Shown: piece by piece, positions 8,508 to 16,735 of the stretch
Numbering within the stretch: position 1 is the first letter of the stretch
Layout: every line of letters starts with the position of its first letter
NCBI RefSeq assembly: GCF_023073415.1
Contig: NZ_JADPJL010000001.1
Span: 62,001 to 126,000, forward strand
DNA length: 64,000 nt
Direction: 5' to 3'
Source: Bradyrhizobium sp. 190
GTDB taxonomy: Bacteria > Pseudomonadota > Alphaproteobacteria > Rhizobiales > Xanthobacteraceae
Translations under genes and position numbers: made by a program
The notes under the pieces: generated by a model
Told to the model about the DNA's origin: nothing
Seen by the model: only the letters and a program-made list of their open reading frames with translations
Database searches by the model: none

Positions 8508-9671
8508 CTAATCGGCTTTCTGCAGCCCGTTTTGCCAGGTCGAGGGTGGGGTTCCAAAACCGCGCTTGGCGCGGGTGCCCAGCCAGTAGCCGAATTGCGG
8601 CGGAACGTTGCGGAATGCGCCCTCCACTCCAAGCTTGAGCGCGGCATCCATCGGCCAATTGGGATTGTTGAGGATTTCCCGCCCCACCGCGATCAAATCG
8701 GCCTGACCGTCGCGCAGGATCTGCTCGGCCTGGTCGCCATGGATGATGAGGCCAACCGCCATCGTCATGATGTCGGCATGGCGTTTCACGTATTCCGACA
8801 GCGGCACCTGGTAGCCAAATTTGATTTCCTTGCCCAGGATCGGCGCCATTTCGGTGATGCCGCCGGACGAGCAGTCGATGGCGTCGACGCCCTTCGCTTT
8901 CAGAATTTTTGCCAGCCGGGCGCTCTGCTCCGGCCCCCATCCGGCATTGTCCTCGACCGAGAGACGGACGAACAGCGGCTTGTAGTCCGGCCAGTGCGCG
9001 CGCACGGCTTCGGTGATTTCGGTGATGAAGCGCATGCGGTTGGCTTCGGAGCCGCCATATTCGTCGGTGCGGGCGTTGGACCGCTCCGACAGGAACTGAT
9101 GCACGAGATAGCCGTGCGCGCCGTGCAGCTCCAGGACGTCGAAGCCCGCTTCGTGGGCGCGCCGTGCCGCGTTGCCCCAGGCCTGCACCAGATCTTTCAC
9201 CTCATGGCGTTCCAGCGCCTTCGGCACCGGCCATTTCTCGCTATGGGCGATCGCGCTCGGGGCCACCGGCTGCCATGCCTCCCAGTCCTCGATATCGTAT
9301 GTCCGCTCAAGTGGACGGTCGCCCTCCCACGGCCTTGTCGCGCGCGCCTTGCGGCCGGAATGGCCGAGCTGAATGCCGGCGACCGAATTCTGCTGCCTGA
9401 TGAATTTTGCGAGGCGGCCGAGCGGCTCGACGAACTTGTCGTCCCAGATGCCGAGATCGCCGACCGTGCCGCAGCCGCGCCGCTCGACCTTGGTCGATTC
9501 CACGACGACGAGGCCCGCGCCGCCGGCGGCGAACTTGCCGGCGTTCATCAGGTGCCAGTCGGCCGGAAAGCCCTTCTGGGCCGAATATTGATGCATCGGC
9601 GGCACCACGATGCGGTTCTTCAGCGTGACGCCACGGATCGTCATCGGGGAAAACAGCAGCGTTTCCGTCAT
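8508..9671 (-). CDS. NADH:flavin oxidoreductase, Old Yellow Enzyme family
   Basis: The start MTETLLFSPMTI at 9671 follows AGGAAA at 8-base spacing and gives 387 residues. The TIM-barrel FMN reductase signatures are present: KNRIVVPPMHQYSA, IQLGHSGRKA, ELHGAHGYLVHQFLS (substrate-activating His pair), and GREILNNPNWP near the phosphate-binding end. The layout matches the YqjM/XenA subgroup that reduces alpha,beta-unsaturated carbonyls with NAD(P)H. One oddity is that the active-site Cys of that subgroup (PPMC) is His27 here (PPMHQYS), which should alter flavin potential and inhibitor sensitivity. Its physiological substrate is unknown, and no operon partner is clear. Confidence 0.9.
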   Translation of the reverse strand: MTETLLFSPMTIRGVTLKNRIVVPPMHQYSAQKGFPADWHLMNAGKFAAGGAGLVVVESTKVERRGCGTVGDLGIWDDKFVEPLGRLAKFIRQQNSVAGIQLGHSGRKARATRPWEGDRPLERTYDIEDWEAWQPVAPSAIAHSEKWPVPKALERHEVKDLVQAWGNAARRAHEAGFDVLELHGAHGYLVHQFLSERSNARTDEYGGSEANRMRFITEITEAVRAHWPDYKPLFVRLSVEDNAGWGPEQSARLAKILKAKGVDAIDCSSGGITEMAPILGKEIKFGYQVPLSEYVKRHADIMTMAVGLIIHGDQAEQILRDGQADLIAVGREILNNPNWPMDAALKLGVEGAFRNVPPQFGYWLGTRAKRGFGTPPSTWQNGLQKAD

Positions 9672-9725
9672 CTGTGGTTTCCTCGATCTGGACATCATTG
9701 TCCCGGCACGACGCCAGGAAGTCTC

Positions 9726-10028
9726 TTATTTTGCGGCACCCTCGGCGGATTTGGCCTTCGGCTTGGCCGGCGGCGCCTTGGCCGCCGCTTTCGGCGACGC
9801 ACTGTCGCTGCGTACGGTACCCCAGGGGTCCGCACTCTTCTGCTGTTCCGGTATGTTGCCGAGTGACCTCCGGTAAGCCCGCTCGGCGTCCTTCTCGGCC
9901 GCGATTTCCGCAGGCGTCTTGGCCTTGTCCTCCTCGCCGTATTTGGCAGGACCTTTTTGGGCCGCAGCAGGTCCAGCGAATAACGCGATCACGGCGACGG
10001 CGCCCAGAATTCTCCCAACGGCTTGCAT
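9726..10028 (-). CDS. Small secreted Lys/Ala-rich protein
   Basis: This 100-residue product starts with a Sec signal peptide (MQAVGRILGAVAVIALFAGPAAAQ). It is followed by a charged helical stretch (KTPAEIAAEKDAERAYRRSLGNIPEQ), a short conserved DPWGTVR segment, and a Lys/Ala/Pro tail. The ATG is preceded by GGGAG at good spacing. I do not recognise a functional domain. The sequence type (PAEIAAEKDAERAYRRSL...DPWG) is one I associate with conserved hypothetical proteins of Bradyrhizobiaceae. It is divergent from the HAD gene. Confidence 0.75.
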   Translation of the reverse strand: MQAVGRILGAVAVIALFAGPAAAQKGPAKYGEEDKAKTPAEIAAEKDAERAYRRSLGNIPEQQKSADPWGTVRSDSASPKAAAKAPPAKPKAKSAEGAAK

Positions 10029-10159
10029 GCGACTACTCCCTGAAATAGGCCCAAGCCTTTAGCACAGCTCGCGCACGGGCTTAAGCGCCGGATTGGGTTT
10101 CGAAGCGAATCCCCGTGGCGGCCGTTGCTCAGGCCGGTCCAGTTTTGTAAACGATTGCC

Positions 10160-10786
10160 ATGAATTTGCCGCCAGCGCCCCCCTCCGTCGACGTGTTGCT
10201 GTTCGATCTCGGCCGTGTCGTGCTCGATATCAGTTTCGACAAGGTGATGGCGACCTGGGCCGCGCACGCGGGCTGCGAGCCTGCCGAGCTCGCCAGCCGC
10301 TTTGTCGTCAACGACAGTTTCAAGCACCACGAGATCGGCCAGATCGACGACGCGGCATTCTTTGCGAGCCTGCGTCAGTCGCTCGGCATCGGCATCACAG
10401 ACGCGCAGTTCCTCGAGGGCTGGAACGCGATCTTCACCGGCGAGATGCCCGGAATTGCGCCGCTGCTGGCTGGCGCCGCACAACGCCTGCCGCTCTATGC
10501 CTTTTCCAACACCAATCCGGCCCACGTGGCGCATTTTTCGCTGGCCTATGCTGATGTGCTCGGCCATTTCCGCGAGGTATTCCTGTCCTCGAGCATCGGT
10601 TTGCGCAAACCCGACGCGGAAGCCTATGATCATGTGGTAAAGGCGATCGGCGTGCCGGCGTCGCGGATCCTGTTCTTCGACGACTCGGCCGCCAATATCG
10701 AAGGTGCGCGGGCGCGCGGCCTTTGTGCCATCCACGTGACATCGACGGATGACGTGGCGAGGGCACTGACCGCACTTGAAGTATAG
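10160..10786 (+). CDS. HAD-superfamily hydrolase, YihX-like
   Basis: The 208-residue cytoplasmic protein carries the HAD motifs in order: FDLGRVVLD (nucleophile Asp16; the second Asp of DxD is replaced by Gly, as in YihX-type members), SNTN (motif II), RKPD (motif III Lys) and FFDDSAAN (motif IV Asp pair). The helical cap lies between motif I and II. Enzymes of this type are small-molecule phosphatases, YihX itself acting on alpha-glucose-1-phosphate; the substrate here is not predictable. The stop codon is 10 bases before the moeA GTG and its end overlaps the moeA Shine-Dalgarno, so the two genes are probably co-transcribed and may be translationally linked. Confidence 0.88.
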   Translation: MNLPPAPPSVDVLLFDLGRVVLDISFDKVMATWAAHAGCEPAELASRFVVNDSFKHHEIGQIDDAAFFASLRQSLGIGITDAQFLEGWNAIFTGEMPGIAPLLAGAAQRLPLYAFSNTNPAHVAHFSLAYADVLGHFREVFLSSSIGLRKPDAEAYDHVVKAIGVPASRILFFDDSAANIEGARARGLCAIHVTSTDDVARALTALEV

Positions 10787-10790
10787 GAGG
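10785..10790 (+). promoter_or_regulatory. Ribosome binding site that fixes the moeA start
   Basis: A full AGGAGG lies 6 bases before GTG 10797 and overlaps the end of the HAD gene (stop codon 10784-10786). Its position rules out the upstream TTG start of the longest frame. Confidence 0.85.
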
Positions 10791-10796
10791 TCGCCC

Positions 10797-12008
10797 GTGG
10801 CCTTGATGCCTGTCGCCGATGCGCTTGCTGCGATCCTTGCCGGCGCCGAACCGTTGCCCGAGGAAATGATTTCGCTCGACGATGCCTGGTATCGCGTGCT
10901 GGCGCGCGACGTCGCCGCGCGGCGGACGCAACCGCCGCAGGCGATGTCGGCGATGGACGGCTACGCGGTGCGCGCTGATGATGCCGCCGATCTCTCCGCA
11001 CGGCTGAGGGTGATCGGCGAGGTCGCGGCCGGCCGCCCGTTCGAGCGGAAGGTCGGCAGCGGCGAAGCGGTGCGGATTTTTACCGGCGGCGTGATCCCCG
11101 ACGGCGCCGACGCTGTGATCATCCAGGAGGACACTGGCGTCGATGGCGACCACATCACCATCACCGAGGCGGCCGTGAAGGGGCGGCATATCCGTCCCGC
11201 CGGCGTCGATTTCCGGGAGGGCGATGTGCTGCTCACGCGCGGGCGCCGCCTCACCGACCGCGATTTGTCGCTCGCCGCCGGCATGAACTATCCGGAGCTT
11301 GCGGTGCGCCGCCGCCCGAAAGTCGCGGTCCTCGGCACCGGCGACGAGCTGGTGATGCCGGGCGCAACCCCCGGCCCCGGCCAGATCGTCTATTCCAACG
11401 GCTACGGAATCCGTGCGCTGGCGCGGTCGGAAGGCGCCGAGGTCATCGATCTCGGAATCGCCGCCGACACGGTCGCTGCCACCGCGCAAGGCATCCGCCG
11501 GGCGCGCGAGCTTGAAGCAGATATCCTGATCACCATGGGCGGCGCCTCGGTCGGCGACCATGACCTCGTCAAGCAGTCGCTGGAGGCCGAGGGGACGGCC
11601 ATGGCGTTCTGGCGCATCGCGATGCGGCCGGGCAAGCCGATGATGCACGGCAGGCTGGGCGCGATGCGGGTGATCGGCCTGCCCGGCAATCCCGTCTCCT
11701 CCTATGTCTGCGGCTTCCTGTTTCTGGTGCCGTTGATTCGCGCATTATCGGGCCGTGACACCATCCATCATCCGCGCGAAGGCGCCGAGCTGGGCCGCTA
11801 CCTCGCCGCCAACGACCAGCGCGAAGACTATCTTCGAGCGCGCCTCGAAGAGCGCGCGGACGGCACGCTGATCGCAGTGCCGGTGAACCACCAGGACTCG
11901 TCGCTATTAGGGAATCTCGCTGCGGCACGGGCACTTGTGATACGTCCGCCGTTCGCGCCGGCTGCCGCCAAGGGTTCGCGTTGCGAGCTGCTCCGGCTGC
12001 CGGAATGA
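10797..12008 (+). CDS. moeA: Molybdopterin molybdenumtransferase MoeA
   Basis: A perfect AGGAGG at 10785-10790 places the start at GTG 10797, giving 403 residues; the frame can be read from TTG 10776 but that would begin before the ribosome binding site. MoeA inserts molybdate into adenylylated molybdopterin, completing the molybdenum cofactor. Signatures include AMDGYAVRADDA, RIFTGGVIPDGADAVIIQED, VLGTGDELV, the MoCF-binding region DILITMGGASVGDHD and RVIGLPGNPVSSYVC. Length is normal for the family. It follows the HAD gene closely. No other moa/moe gene is in the window. Confidence 0.96.
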   Translation: MALMPVADALAAILAGAEPLPEEMISLDDAWYRVLARDVAARRTQPPQAMSAMDGYAVRADDAADLSARLRVIGEVAAGRPFERKVGSGEAVRIFTGGVIPDGADAVIIQEDTGVDGDHITITEAAVKGRHIRPAGVDFREGDVLLTRGRRLTDRDLSLAAGMNYPELAVRRRPKVAVLGTGDELVMPGATPGPGQIVYSNGYGIRALARSEGAEVIDLGIAADTVAATAQGIRRARELEADILITMGGASVGDHDLVKQSLEAEGTAMAFWRIAMRPGKPMMHGRLGAMRVIGLPGNPVSSYVCGFLFLVPLIRALSGRDTIHHPREGAELGRYLAANDQREDYLRARLEERADGTLIAVPVNHQDSSLLGNLAAARALVIRPPFAPAAAKGSRCELLRLPE

Positions 12009-12081
12009 CGCCCTGAACGGCGCCCTTAAGGGTGTCTTCAGCCGAAGCCGCAATGCGTTCACCTGAAATTAAGTGGTTGCG

Positions 12082-12096
12082 GAACACATATCGAAC
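12082..12096 (+). promoter_or_regulatory. LexA (SOS) box upstream of lexA
   Basis: The sequence GAAC-ACATATC-GAAC is a perfect match to the alphaproteobacterial LexA operator GAAC-N7-GAAC (equivalently GTTC-N7-GTTC on the other strand). It lies 125 bases upstream of the lexA start, consistent with autoregulation. Confidence 0.9.
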
Positions 12097-12107
12097 ATAT
12101 AGTGTCC

Positions 12108-12122
12108 GTTCATGATTTGTTT
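12108..12122 (+). promoter_or_regulatory. Second, imperfect LexA box upstream of lexA
   Basis: GTTC-ATGATTT-GTTT matches GTTC-N7-GTTC with one mismatch, in the opposite orientation to the first box and 11 bases from it. The paired arrangement recalls the two perfect boxes at 49198-49230. Confidence 0.5.
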
Positions 12123-12220
12123 CGACTGCTAGTGTCTATGGTTGGGAGTTTTGGGGACTCTCGCGATGGACCCTGGAGATTCGGGACCGAAAGACTGTGC
12201 CAACCGGGGGAATGCTCGCG

Positions 12221-12922
12221 ATGCTTACGCGCAAACAATATGAACTTCTGCGTTTCATCAATGAACGGCTGAAAGAGGCCGGCGTACCGCCCTCCTTCGA
12301 CGAGATGAAGGACGCGCTCGATCTGCGTTCGAAATCCGGAATCCACCGTCTCATTACGGCACTGGAGGAGCGTGGCTTCATCCGCCGCCTGCCCAACCGC
12401 GCCCGCGCCATCGAAGTCATCAAGCTGCCGGAGCTCGCGGCCGCCGGCAACGGCCGCCGCGGCTTCACGCCGAGCGTCATCGAAGGCACGCTCGGCAGGC
12501 GCACGGTGAGCGCGCCGGCTGCCGAGGACGACGGCAATCGCCCGGTCGCCGTGCCCGTGATGGGCCGGATCGCCGCCGGTACGCCGATCGAGGCGCTGCA
12601 GACCCGCAGCCACACCATCAGCGTGCCGCCTGACATGCTCGGCTCCGGCGAACATTACGCGCTCGAAGTGCGCGGCGATTCCATGGTCGACGCCGGTATT
12701 CTCGACGGCGACATGGCGCTGATCCAGCGCAACGAGACCGCCGACACCGGCGATATCGTGGTGGCGCTGATCGACGAGGAGGAAGCCACGCTAAAACGCT
12801 TCCGCCGCCGTGGCGCCTCGATCGCGCTGGAGCCGGCGAACACCGCCTACGAAGTCCGCATCCTGCCGCCGAACCGGGTCCGGATTCAGGGCAAACTGAT
12901 CGGGCTGTACCGGAAGTATTGA
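12221..12922 (+). CDS. lexA: LexA repressor
   Basis: The start [17 protein letters not shown] at 12221 has GGGGGA at 9-base spacing and gives 233 residues; in-frame starts at 12197 and 12212 are less well placed. The N-terminal winged helix (residues 1-68) binds SOS boxes. The C-terminal S24 peptidase-like domain has the self-cleavage site A119-G120 (GRIAAGTP), the nucleophile S154 (GDSMVD) and the general base K192 (ATLKRF). RecA-stimulated cleavage lifts repression after DNA damage. A long Gly/Arg/Pro-rich linker separates the domains, as in other alphaproteobacteria. Its own promoter region carries LexA boxes, and a strong terminator follows. Confidence 0.97.
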   Translation: MLTRKQYELLRFINERLKEAGVPPSFDEMKDALDLRSKSGIHRLITALEERGFIRRLPNRARAIEVIKLPELAAAGNGRRGFTPSVIEGTLGRRTVSAPAAEDDGNRPVAVPVMGRIAAGTPIEALQTRSHTISVPPDMLGSGEHYALEVRGDSMVDAGILDGDMALIQRNETADTGDIVVALIDEEEATLKRFRRRGASIALEPANTAYEVRILPPNRVRIQGKLIGLYRKY

Positions 12923-12960
12923 ACGGTCGGGTTGCCGACACGACTGCTACGGCAACCCCG

Positions 12961-12985
12961 CCCCGGCCTTCGGCCGGGGTTTTTT
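12961..12985 (+). terminator. Rho-independent terminator after lexA
   Basis: CCCCGGCC pairs perfectly with GGCCGGGG across a 3-base loop and is followed by six T residues. It lies 38 bases past the lexA stop. Confidence 0.92.
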
Positions 12986-13169
12986 GTGGCGCGCATGGAA
13001 CCAAGGCGGGTTAGCGCGTTTGTGATTTAGGCGCAGTGGGCCAGTCGCAGAATTGCCCAGAAACAAGAAAAGACTCTGCGCCAAGTCCGCTCTGAATACG
13101 TCCACTCTGATAGAGGCCTGTGCCTCCTTCAAGACACCGGTCCGCTATCTCAAACGAGGGAGCCATCCG

Positions 13170-13586
13170 ATGTGTGACTATAGCCTGCACGCTGTGGCGA
13201 CGCGTCCGGCCAAGGTCGGCGAGACGCTGATCACCACGACATTCCGCGGTACATCAACCCGCGGCTTCGCGTCGGAACGCGAACCAGCAGTGGCGGTCTG
13301 CATGCTTCCCGGCACTGAACTGGCGTTCGCCGAGGACGTCAAATACGACAACCGGTGGATCTGGACCCGAACCACCGAATGGCGGGTCGGCAAGTTCAAC
13401 CAGATCGAACCCGAAGTATCCGACCGTCACCATGATGCGATCGAATTTCCTGACGGAAGCCATGTGCTGGTGACGCAGCTTTGCGAAGGCCAGCGCGCGA
13501 CCGTGCTGCAATTGCCGGTGACCGAGGGCGAACGTGCACCGAAGGTGACGGAAGCGCCTCGGGGCGAATCCATCGTGACCGGATAA
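13170..13586 (+). CDS. Conserved protein of unknown function
   Basis: The start MCDYSLHAVATRPAKVGE at 13170 is preceded by GAGGGAG at 7-base spacing and gives 138 residues; the longer frame from 13053 is unlikely. There is no signal peptide or membrane segment. The protein is acidic to neutral and contains the segment CMLPGTELAFAEDV and a C-terminal CEGQRATVLQLP. I recall the N-terminal pattern from conserved hypothetical proteins of Bradyrhizobium but know no function. It sits between the lexA terminator and a hairpin at 13603-13628, so it is probably a single-gene transcript. Confidence 0.75.
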   Translation: MCDYSLHAVATRPAKVGETLITTTFRGTSTRGFASEREPAVAVCMLPGTELAFAEDVKYDNRWIWTRTTEWRVGKFNQIEPEVSDRHHDAIEFPDGSHVLVTQLCEGQRATVLQLPVTEGERAPKVTEAPRGESIVTG

Positions 13587-13602
13587 AACGCAACGTGAAT
13601 GC

Positions 13603-13628
13603 GATCCGCCGGTTCAGGCCGGCGGATC
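13603..13628 (+). other. Perfect 10-bp stem-loop downstream of 13170-13586
   Basis: GATCCGCCGG pairs with CCGGCGGATC across a 6-base loop, 16 bases after the stop codon. No T-run follows directly, so it may be a weak terminator or an RNA-stabilising hairpin. Confidence 0.6.
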
Positions 13629-13674
13629 ATGGTGATATAGTTTTGTGAGAAAACTCGGCACCGAGGGGCAGTCG

Positions 13675-13902
13675 GTGGTCAACAAGGTTACTTGGCAAAA
13701 AGCCGGACGCGTCACCGAGCCTGGACGGTACATGTTCAGGTACGGCTGGCTCACCATCACGGCCGAAGATCTCGCGATCTGGCGGCAATTCCCTGCGGCG
13801 TCGTTCACGCTGGTCAAGCTGCCGTCGACCCCCGACGCGCCTGAGGAATTCCACCTCGGCGCATTCGAAATACCAGCCAGTCCCACGGTCGACGAGCACT
13901 GA
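13675..13902 (+). CDS. Small conserved protein of unknown function
   Basis: A GTG at 13675 preceded by GAGGGG at 6-base spacing gives 75 residues (MVNKVTWQKAGRVTEPGRY...); the frame also opens at GTG 13645 without a ribosome binding site. The protein has a WxxAGRVTEPGRYMFRYGWLTIT core that looks like a small beta-rich domain, and it ends with an acidic tail. No signal peptide is present. I recognise no function. It is followed by a hairpin terminator and is convergent with comEC. Confidence 0.65.
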   Translation: MVNKVTWQKAGRVTEPGRYMFRYGWLTITAEDLAIWRQFPAASFTLVKLPSTPDAPEEFHLGAFEIPASPTVDEH

Positions 13903-13907
13903 AGGTC

Positions 13908-13935
13908 GTCTAGACCCCTGGGGCTCTAGACTTTT
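13908..13935 (+). terminator. Hairpin terminator between convergent genes
   Basis: GTCTAGA and TCTAGAC arms enclose CCCC-T-GGGG with one bulged base, followed by TTTT. The T-run is on the plus strand, so it should serve the gene ending at 13902. Confidence 0.65.
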
Positions 13936-13988
13936 GATTTGACGCGTTTTCTTGACGCGAACTGGTCTCCACTTCCCTGGAAAACGCT

Positions 13989-16283
13989 CTATTCCTCCGC
14001 CTGAAGGTCGGCCTCAGCTGGCGTGGCATCGACGGCGCGCGGTGGCACGACACGCGGCGCAAGAACGGCGGTGTCTGCCTCGCCCTCGTCGGCGACGGCC
14101 GGCGACCATGGGCGGTCGATCCCTCGGGGTTTGACCGCCTCGACGACAAATCCCTCACGGCTTCGCCGCAACGCCATCGCCCCCTGCCGCCGCAGCCGGT
14201 CGGCATCGATGATGGAAGCCGCGCATGATGCGGGCGCCTGCCGCAGGGTCACGATGAGCGCCGCGCGCTCGCAATCGTCCGCCAGCGCCTCGGGCCTGAG
14301 CGCCTGCGCGACCAAGCCGCCGGCGGATTGCATCACGCAGCCAAGGTCGTCGCATGAGACGCCTGATGTGAGCGACGCATCGGCCGCCGTACGCGCATCC
14401 GCATCCGCCGCCAGCCACTCCTTCAGCAGGAAGGCATCCCGGGAGCCCTTTGCCGCATGCATCAGATGCAGCCTTCCATCCTGGCCGCGCACCCCGACAT
14501 TGCGGCCATCGGCGGAAATCAAGATATCCGGCTGCGGCGCCCTCGCCGCCCACAGCGCCGCTGATAGTACCAGTACGGCGCCCGACCAGCGCAGCGGGGT
14601 GCGCAACAGGCCGAGCAGGATGATGCCGAGACTGGCCGCAATCAGCGGGCCGATGCCGAACGCCGGCACGCGGCCGACCGCGCCGGGCAAAGCTGCGACC
14701 CATTGCGTCACCGCAATCATCCAGTCGATGCCGACACCCATGATCGCCCAGAACAGGCGATCGAAACCGAACGGCATCGCGACAAGGCCGAGCAGGCCCG
14801 CCGGCATCACGACTGCGGAGACCACCGGCATCGCCGCGAGATTGGCCAGCACGCCATAGGGCGTGACCCGGTGGAAGTGAAAGGCCGCGTAAGGCATGGT
14901 CGCGAGCCCCGCCACCAGCGAGGCCAGCAACAGCATCGTGATCTCACGACCGCCCCACAGCGCCGCACGCGCGGTTGCGGTATGATCTGCTGTCGCGAAC
15001 AGGCGCGGCATGCCGATCTGCACCAGGGCAACGAGGCCAAGCGTCGCCGCAAACGACATCTGAAAACTCGGATGGACCAGCGCTTCCGGCGCGACCACCA
15101 GCACGATCAGGGCCGCGACCGCGAGCGTGCGAAACGTAATCGCCCGGCGATCGACCATGACCGCGATCAGCACCACGGCCGTCATGAAGAACGAGCGCTG
15201 CGTCGCCACTTCCGCCCCCGACAGCAGCAGATAGAACGCGGCGGCGGCGAGCGCTGCCGCGGCCGACCATTTCTTGATGGCGTAGCCGACCGTGAGTGCT
15301 GGAAACAGCGCGAGCAGCGCCCGCACCGCGAAGAACACGACGCCGGCGACGACGGCCATGTGATAGCCGGAGATCGACAGCACATGGCCCAATCCAGAGA
15401 TGAACATGGCGTCGTTCACCGGCGGCGAGATCGCGTCGCGCCGCCCGGTCAACAGCGCCGTGGCAATCGCGCGCTTGTCACCTTCCAGCGTGGTCCTGAT
15501 CCGCGCGTCGATCGTATCGCGCAGGCCCTGCATCACGGCCGAATAGCGCAGGCGAAGCCCGCCGCCCATGGCCGGCGGCTCCGTGGTCTTGATCGCGCCC
15601 ATCACGAAGCCGGAGGCGCCGATGCCGGCGAAGAACATGTCGCGGCTGAAATCGTAGCTGCCCGGCCGCACCGGTGAGAGCGGCGGCAACAGTCGCGCCT
15701 TCAATTCGACGAAGCTGCCGACCGCGGGCGCCGTGCCCTTCTTCACCGACAGCCGCACGCGTTCGAGCTTGGTCGTTCCGCGCGCGCTTTCCATGGTGAC
15801 GACGCGCAGCACAAAACGGTCCGTGCGCTCGCGAATGTCGCGGGTCTCGACAAAACCCGTCAGCGATACCGAAAACATCGGCCGCGCCAGCACGCCATGC
15901 GCGACCCGCGCCGTCTTCCAGGTCGCCACCGCAAAGCCTGCCGCAACGGCTGCGATCATCACCGCGACCGGAAAGAATTTTTGCCGCCGCAATAGAGCCG
16001 CCACCGCACATAGCGTGATCGCCACGACGGCGGCCACCGACAGCACCGGCTCGTGATCGGCGGCAAAGTAGAACGCGATGCCGATGCCGAACGCCACGGG
16101 TATCCAGGGCAGCAATCGGCCCGCGCCAGCTTCCGCACGCGCCCACGCGCGCAGCGTCTCGACAACCGGCGGCCAGAAAGCGGGACGCGATGGAGCAAGG
16201 CCGCCAATGGGCGCCGCGGCGCGTGGCGGCCAGGTCCCGGCATAGCCCCGCTTCCGGCCCGAAATGTCGCCCTGCTCAGCCAC
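13989..16283 (-). CDS. comEC: ComEC/Rec2-family DNA uptake membrane protein
   Basis: This 764-residue polytopic protein has two or more N-terminal membrane segments, a DUF4131 extracytoplasmic OB-like region (about residues 120-240), and a Competence domain with many membrane helices containing ALLTGRRDAISPPVNDAMFISGLGHVLSISGYHMAVVAG. ComEC carries single-stranded DNA across the inner membrane. The C-terminal metallo-beta-lactamase-like domain of classic ComEC is not recognisable: only about 200 residues follow the last helix, with no HxHxDH, as in many alphaproteobacteria. The start is a GTG preceded by AAGG. No other competence gene is nearby. Confidence 0.9.
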   Translation of the reverse strand: MAEQGDISGRKRGYAGTWPPRAAAPIGGLAPSRPAFWPPVVETLRAWARAEAGAGRLLPWIPVAFGIGIAFYFAADHEPVLSVAAVVAITLCAVAALLRRQKFFPVAVMIAAVAAGFAVATWKTARVAHGVLARPMFSVSLTGFVETRDIRERTDRFVLRVVTMESARGTTKLERVRLSVKKGTAPAVGSFVELKARLLPPLSPVRPGSYDFSRDMFFAGIGASGFVMGAIKTTEPPAMGGGLRLRYSAVMQGLRDTIDARIRTTLEGDKRAIATALLTGRRDAISPPVNDAMFISGLGHVLSISGYHMAVVAGVVFFAVRALLALFPALTVGYAIKKWSAAAALAAAAFYLLLSGAEVATQRSFFMTAVVLIAVMVDRRAITFRTLAVAALIVLVVAPEALVHPSFQMSFAATLGLVALVQIGMPRLFATADHTATARAALWGGREITMLLLASLVAGLATMPYAAFHFHRVTPYGVLANLAAMPVVSAVVMPAGLLGLVAMPFGFDRLFWAIMGVGIDWMIAVTQWVAALPGAVGRVPAFGIGPLIAASLGIILLGLLRTPLRWSGAVLVLSAALWAARAPQPDILISADGRNVGVRGQDGRLHLMHAAKGSRDAFLLKEWLAADADARTAADASLTSGVSCDDLGCVMQSAGGLVAQALRPEALADDCERAALIVTLRQAPASCAASIIDADRLRRQGAMALRRSREGFVVEAVKPRGIDRPWSPAVADEGEADTAVLAPRVVPPRAVDATPAEADLQAEE

Positions 16284-16351
16284 CCCGGCCTACACCTTAC
16301 GATCCCGTGGAGAGCACGAGACTACCGGACGGTGTATTGCGGCCGCTAGCG

Positions 16352-16390
16352 GAACGGATGCAGAAACCTGAAGAAGCGGGCCGCAACACC
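16352..16390. repeat. Short dispersed repeat, copy 1 (partner 16681-16719)
   Basis: GGATGCAGAAACCTGA and flanking bases recur at 16681-16719 with about six differences over 39 bases. It lies in the comEC upstream gap. The remainder of the 247-bp gap 16284-16530 shows no gene. Confidence 0.6.
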
Positions 16391-16530
16391 CACGGGACCT
16401 TCCCCGACTGATTTCCGCCAAAAGATAATTCATTGGCGTGGAAAACTGCCGCTAAGTCAGCCCAACTGCATTTTCCGACTCGGCAAAGCGTGCTCGTGTC
16501 TAGAATTCGAGGCTGGTTGCGGAGCACGAC

Positions 16531-16671
16531 GTGAGCCAGTTTTCTTGTACGTTTCTGCTTGTGACGGCTCTGATGCTCACGGCATGCTTCGGAGTAGCCG
16601 CTTGGCGCCTCTCCGGTGACGCATCGGAGGTAACGGGAAGCATCCTGCCGCCGTTGATTGATCTGCGTTAA
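16531..16671 (+). CDS. Putative 46-residue secreted or lipoprotein peptide
   Basis: A GTG at 16531 preceded by GGAG at 6-base spacing opens a 46-codon frame ending in TAA at 16669. The translation begins MSQFSCTFLLVTALMLTACF, a hydrophobic signal-like segment with a lipobox-like LTAC, followed by a short polar region (SGDASEVTGSILPPLIDLR). It could be a small entericidin-like lipoprotein or a chance frame. Start signal and hydrophobic profile favour a real gene; no homologue is recalled. Confidence 0.4.
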   Translation: MSQFSCTFLLVTALMLTACFGVAAWRLSGDASEVTGSILPPLIDLR

Positions 16672-16680
16672 AGATCCCCA

Positions 16681-16719
16681 GAGCGGATGCAGAAACCTGA
16701 GGAAACGCGCCGCCATCCG
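16681..16719. repeat. Short dispersed repeat, copy 2 (partner 16352-16390)
   Basis: It shares the CGGATGCAGAAACCTGA core with the copy 329 bases upstream, in the same orientation. It lies immediately before the small secreted-protein gene at 16736. Confidence 0.6.
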
Positions 16720-16735
16720 CGCTACACTCGCGGCC

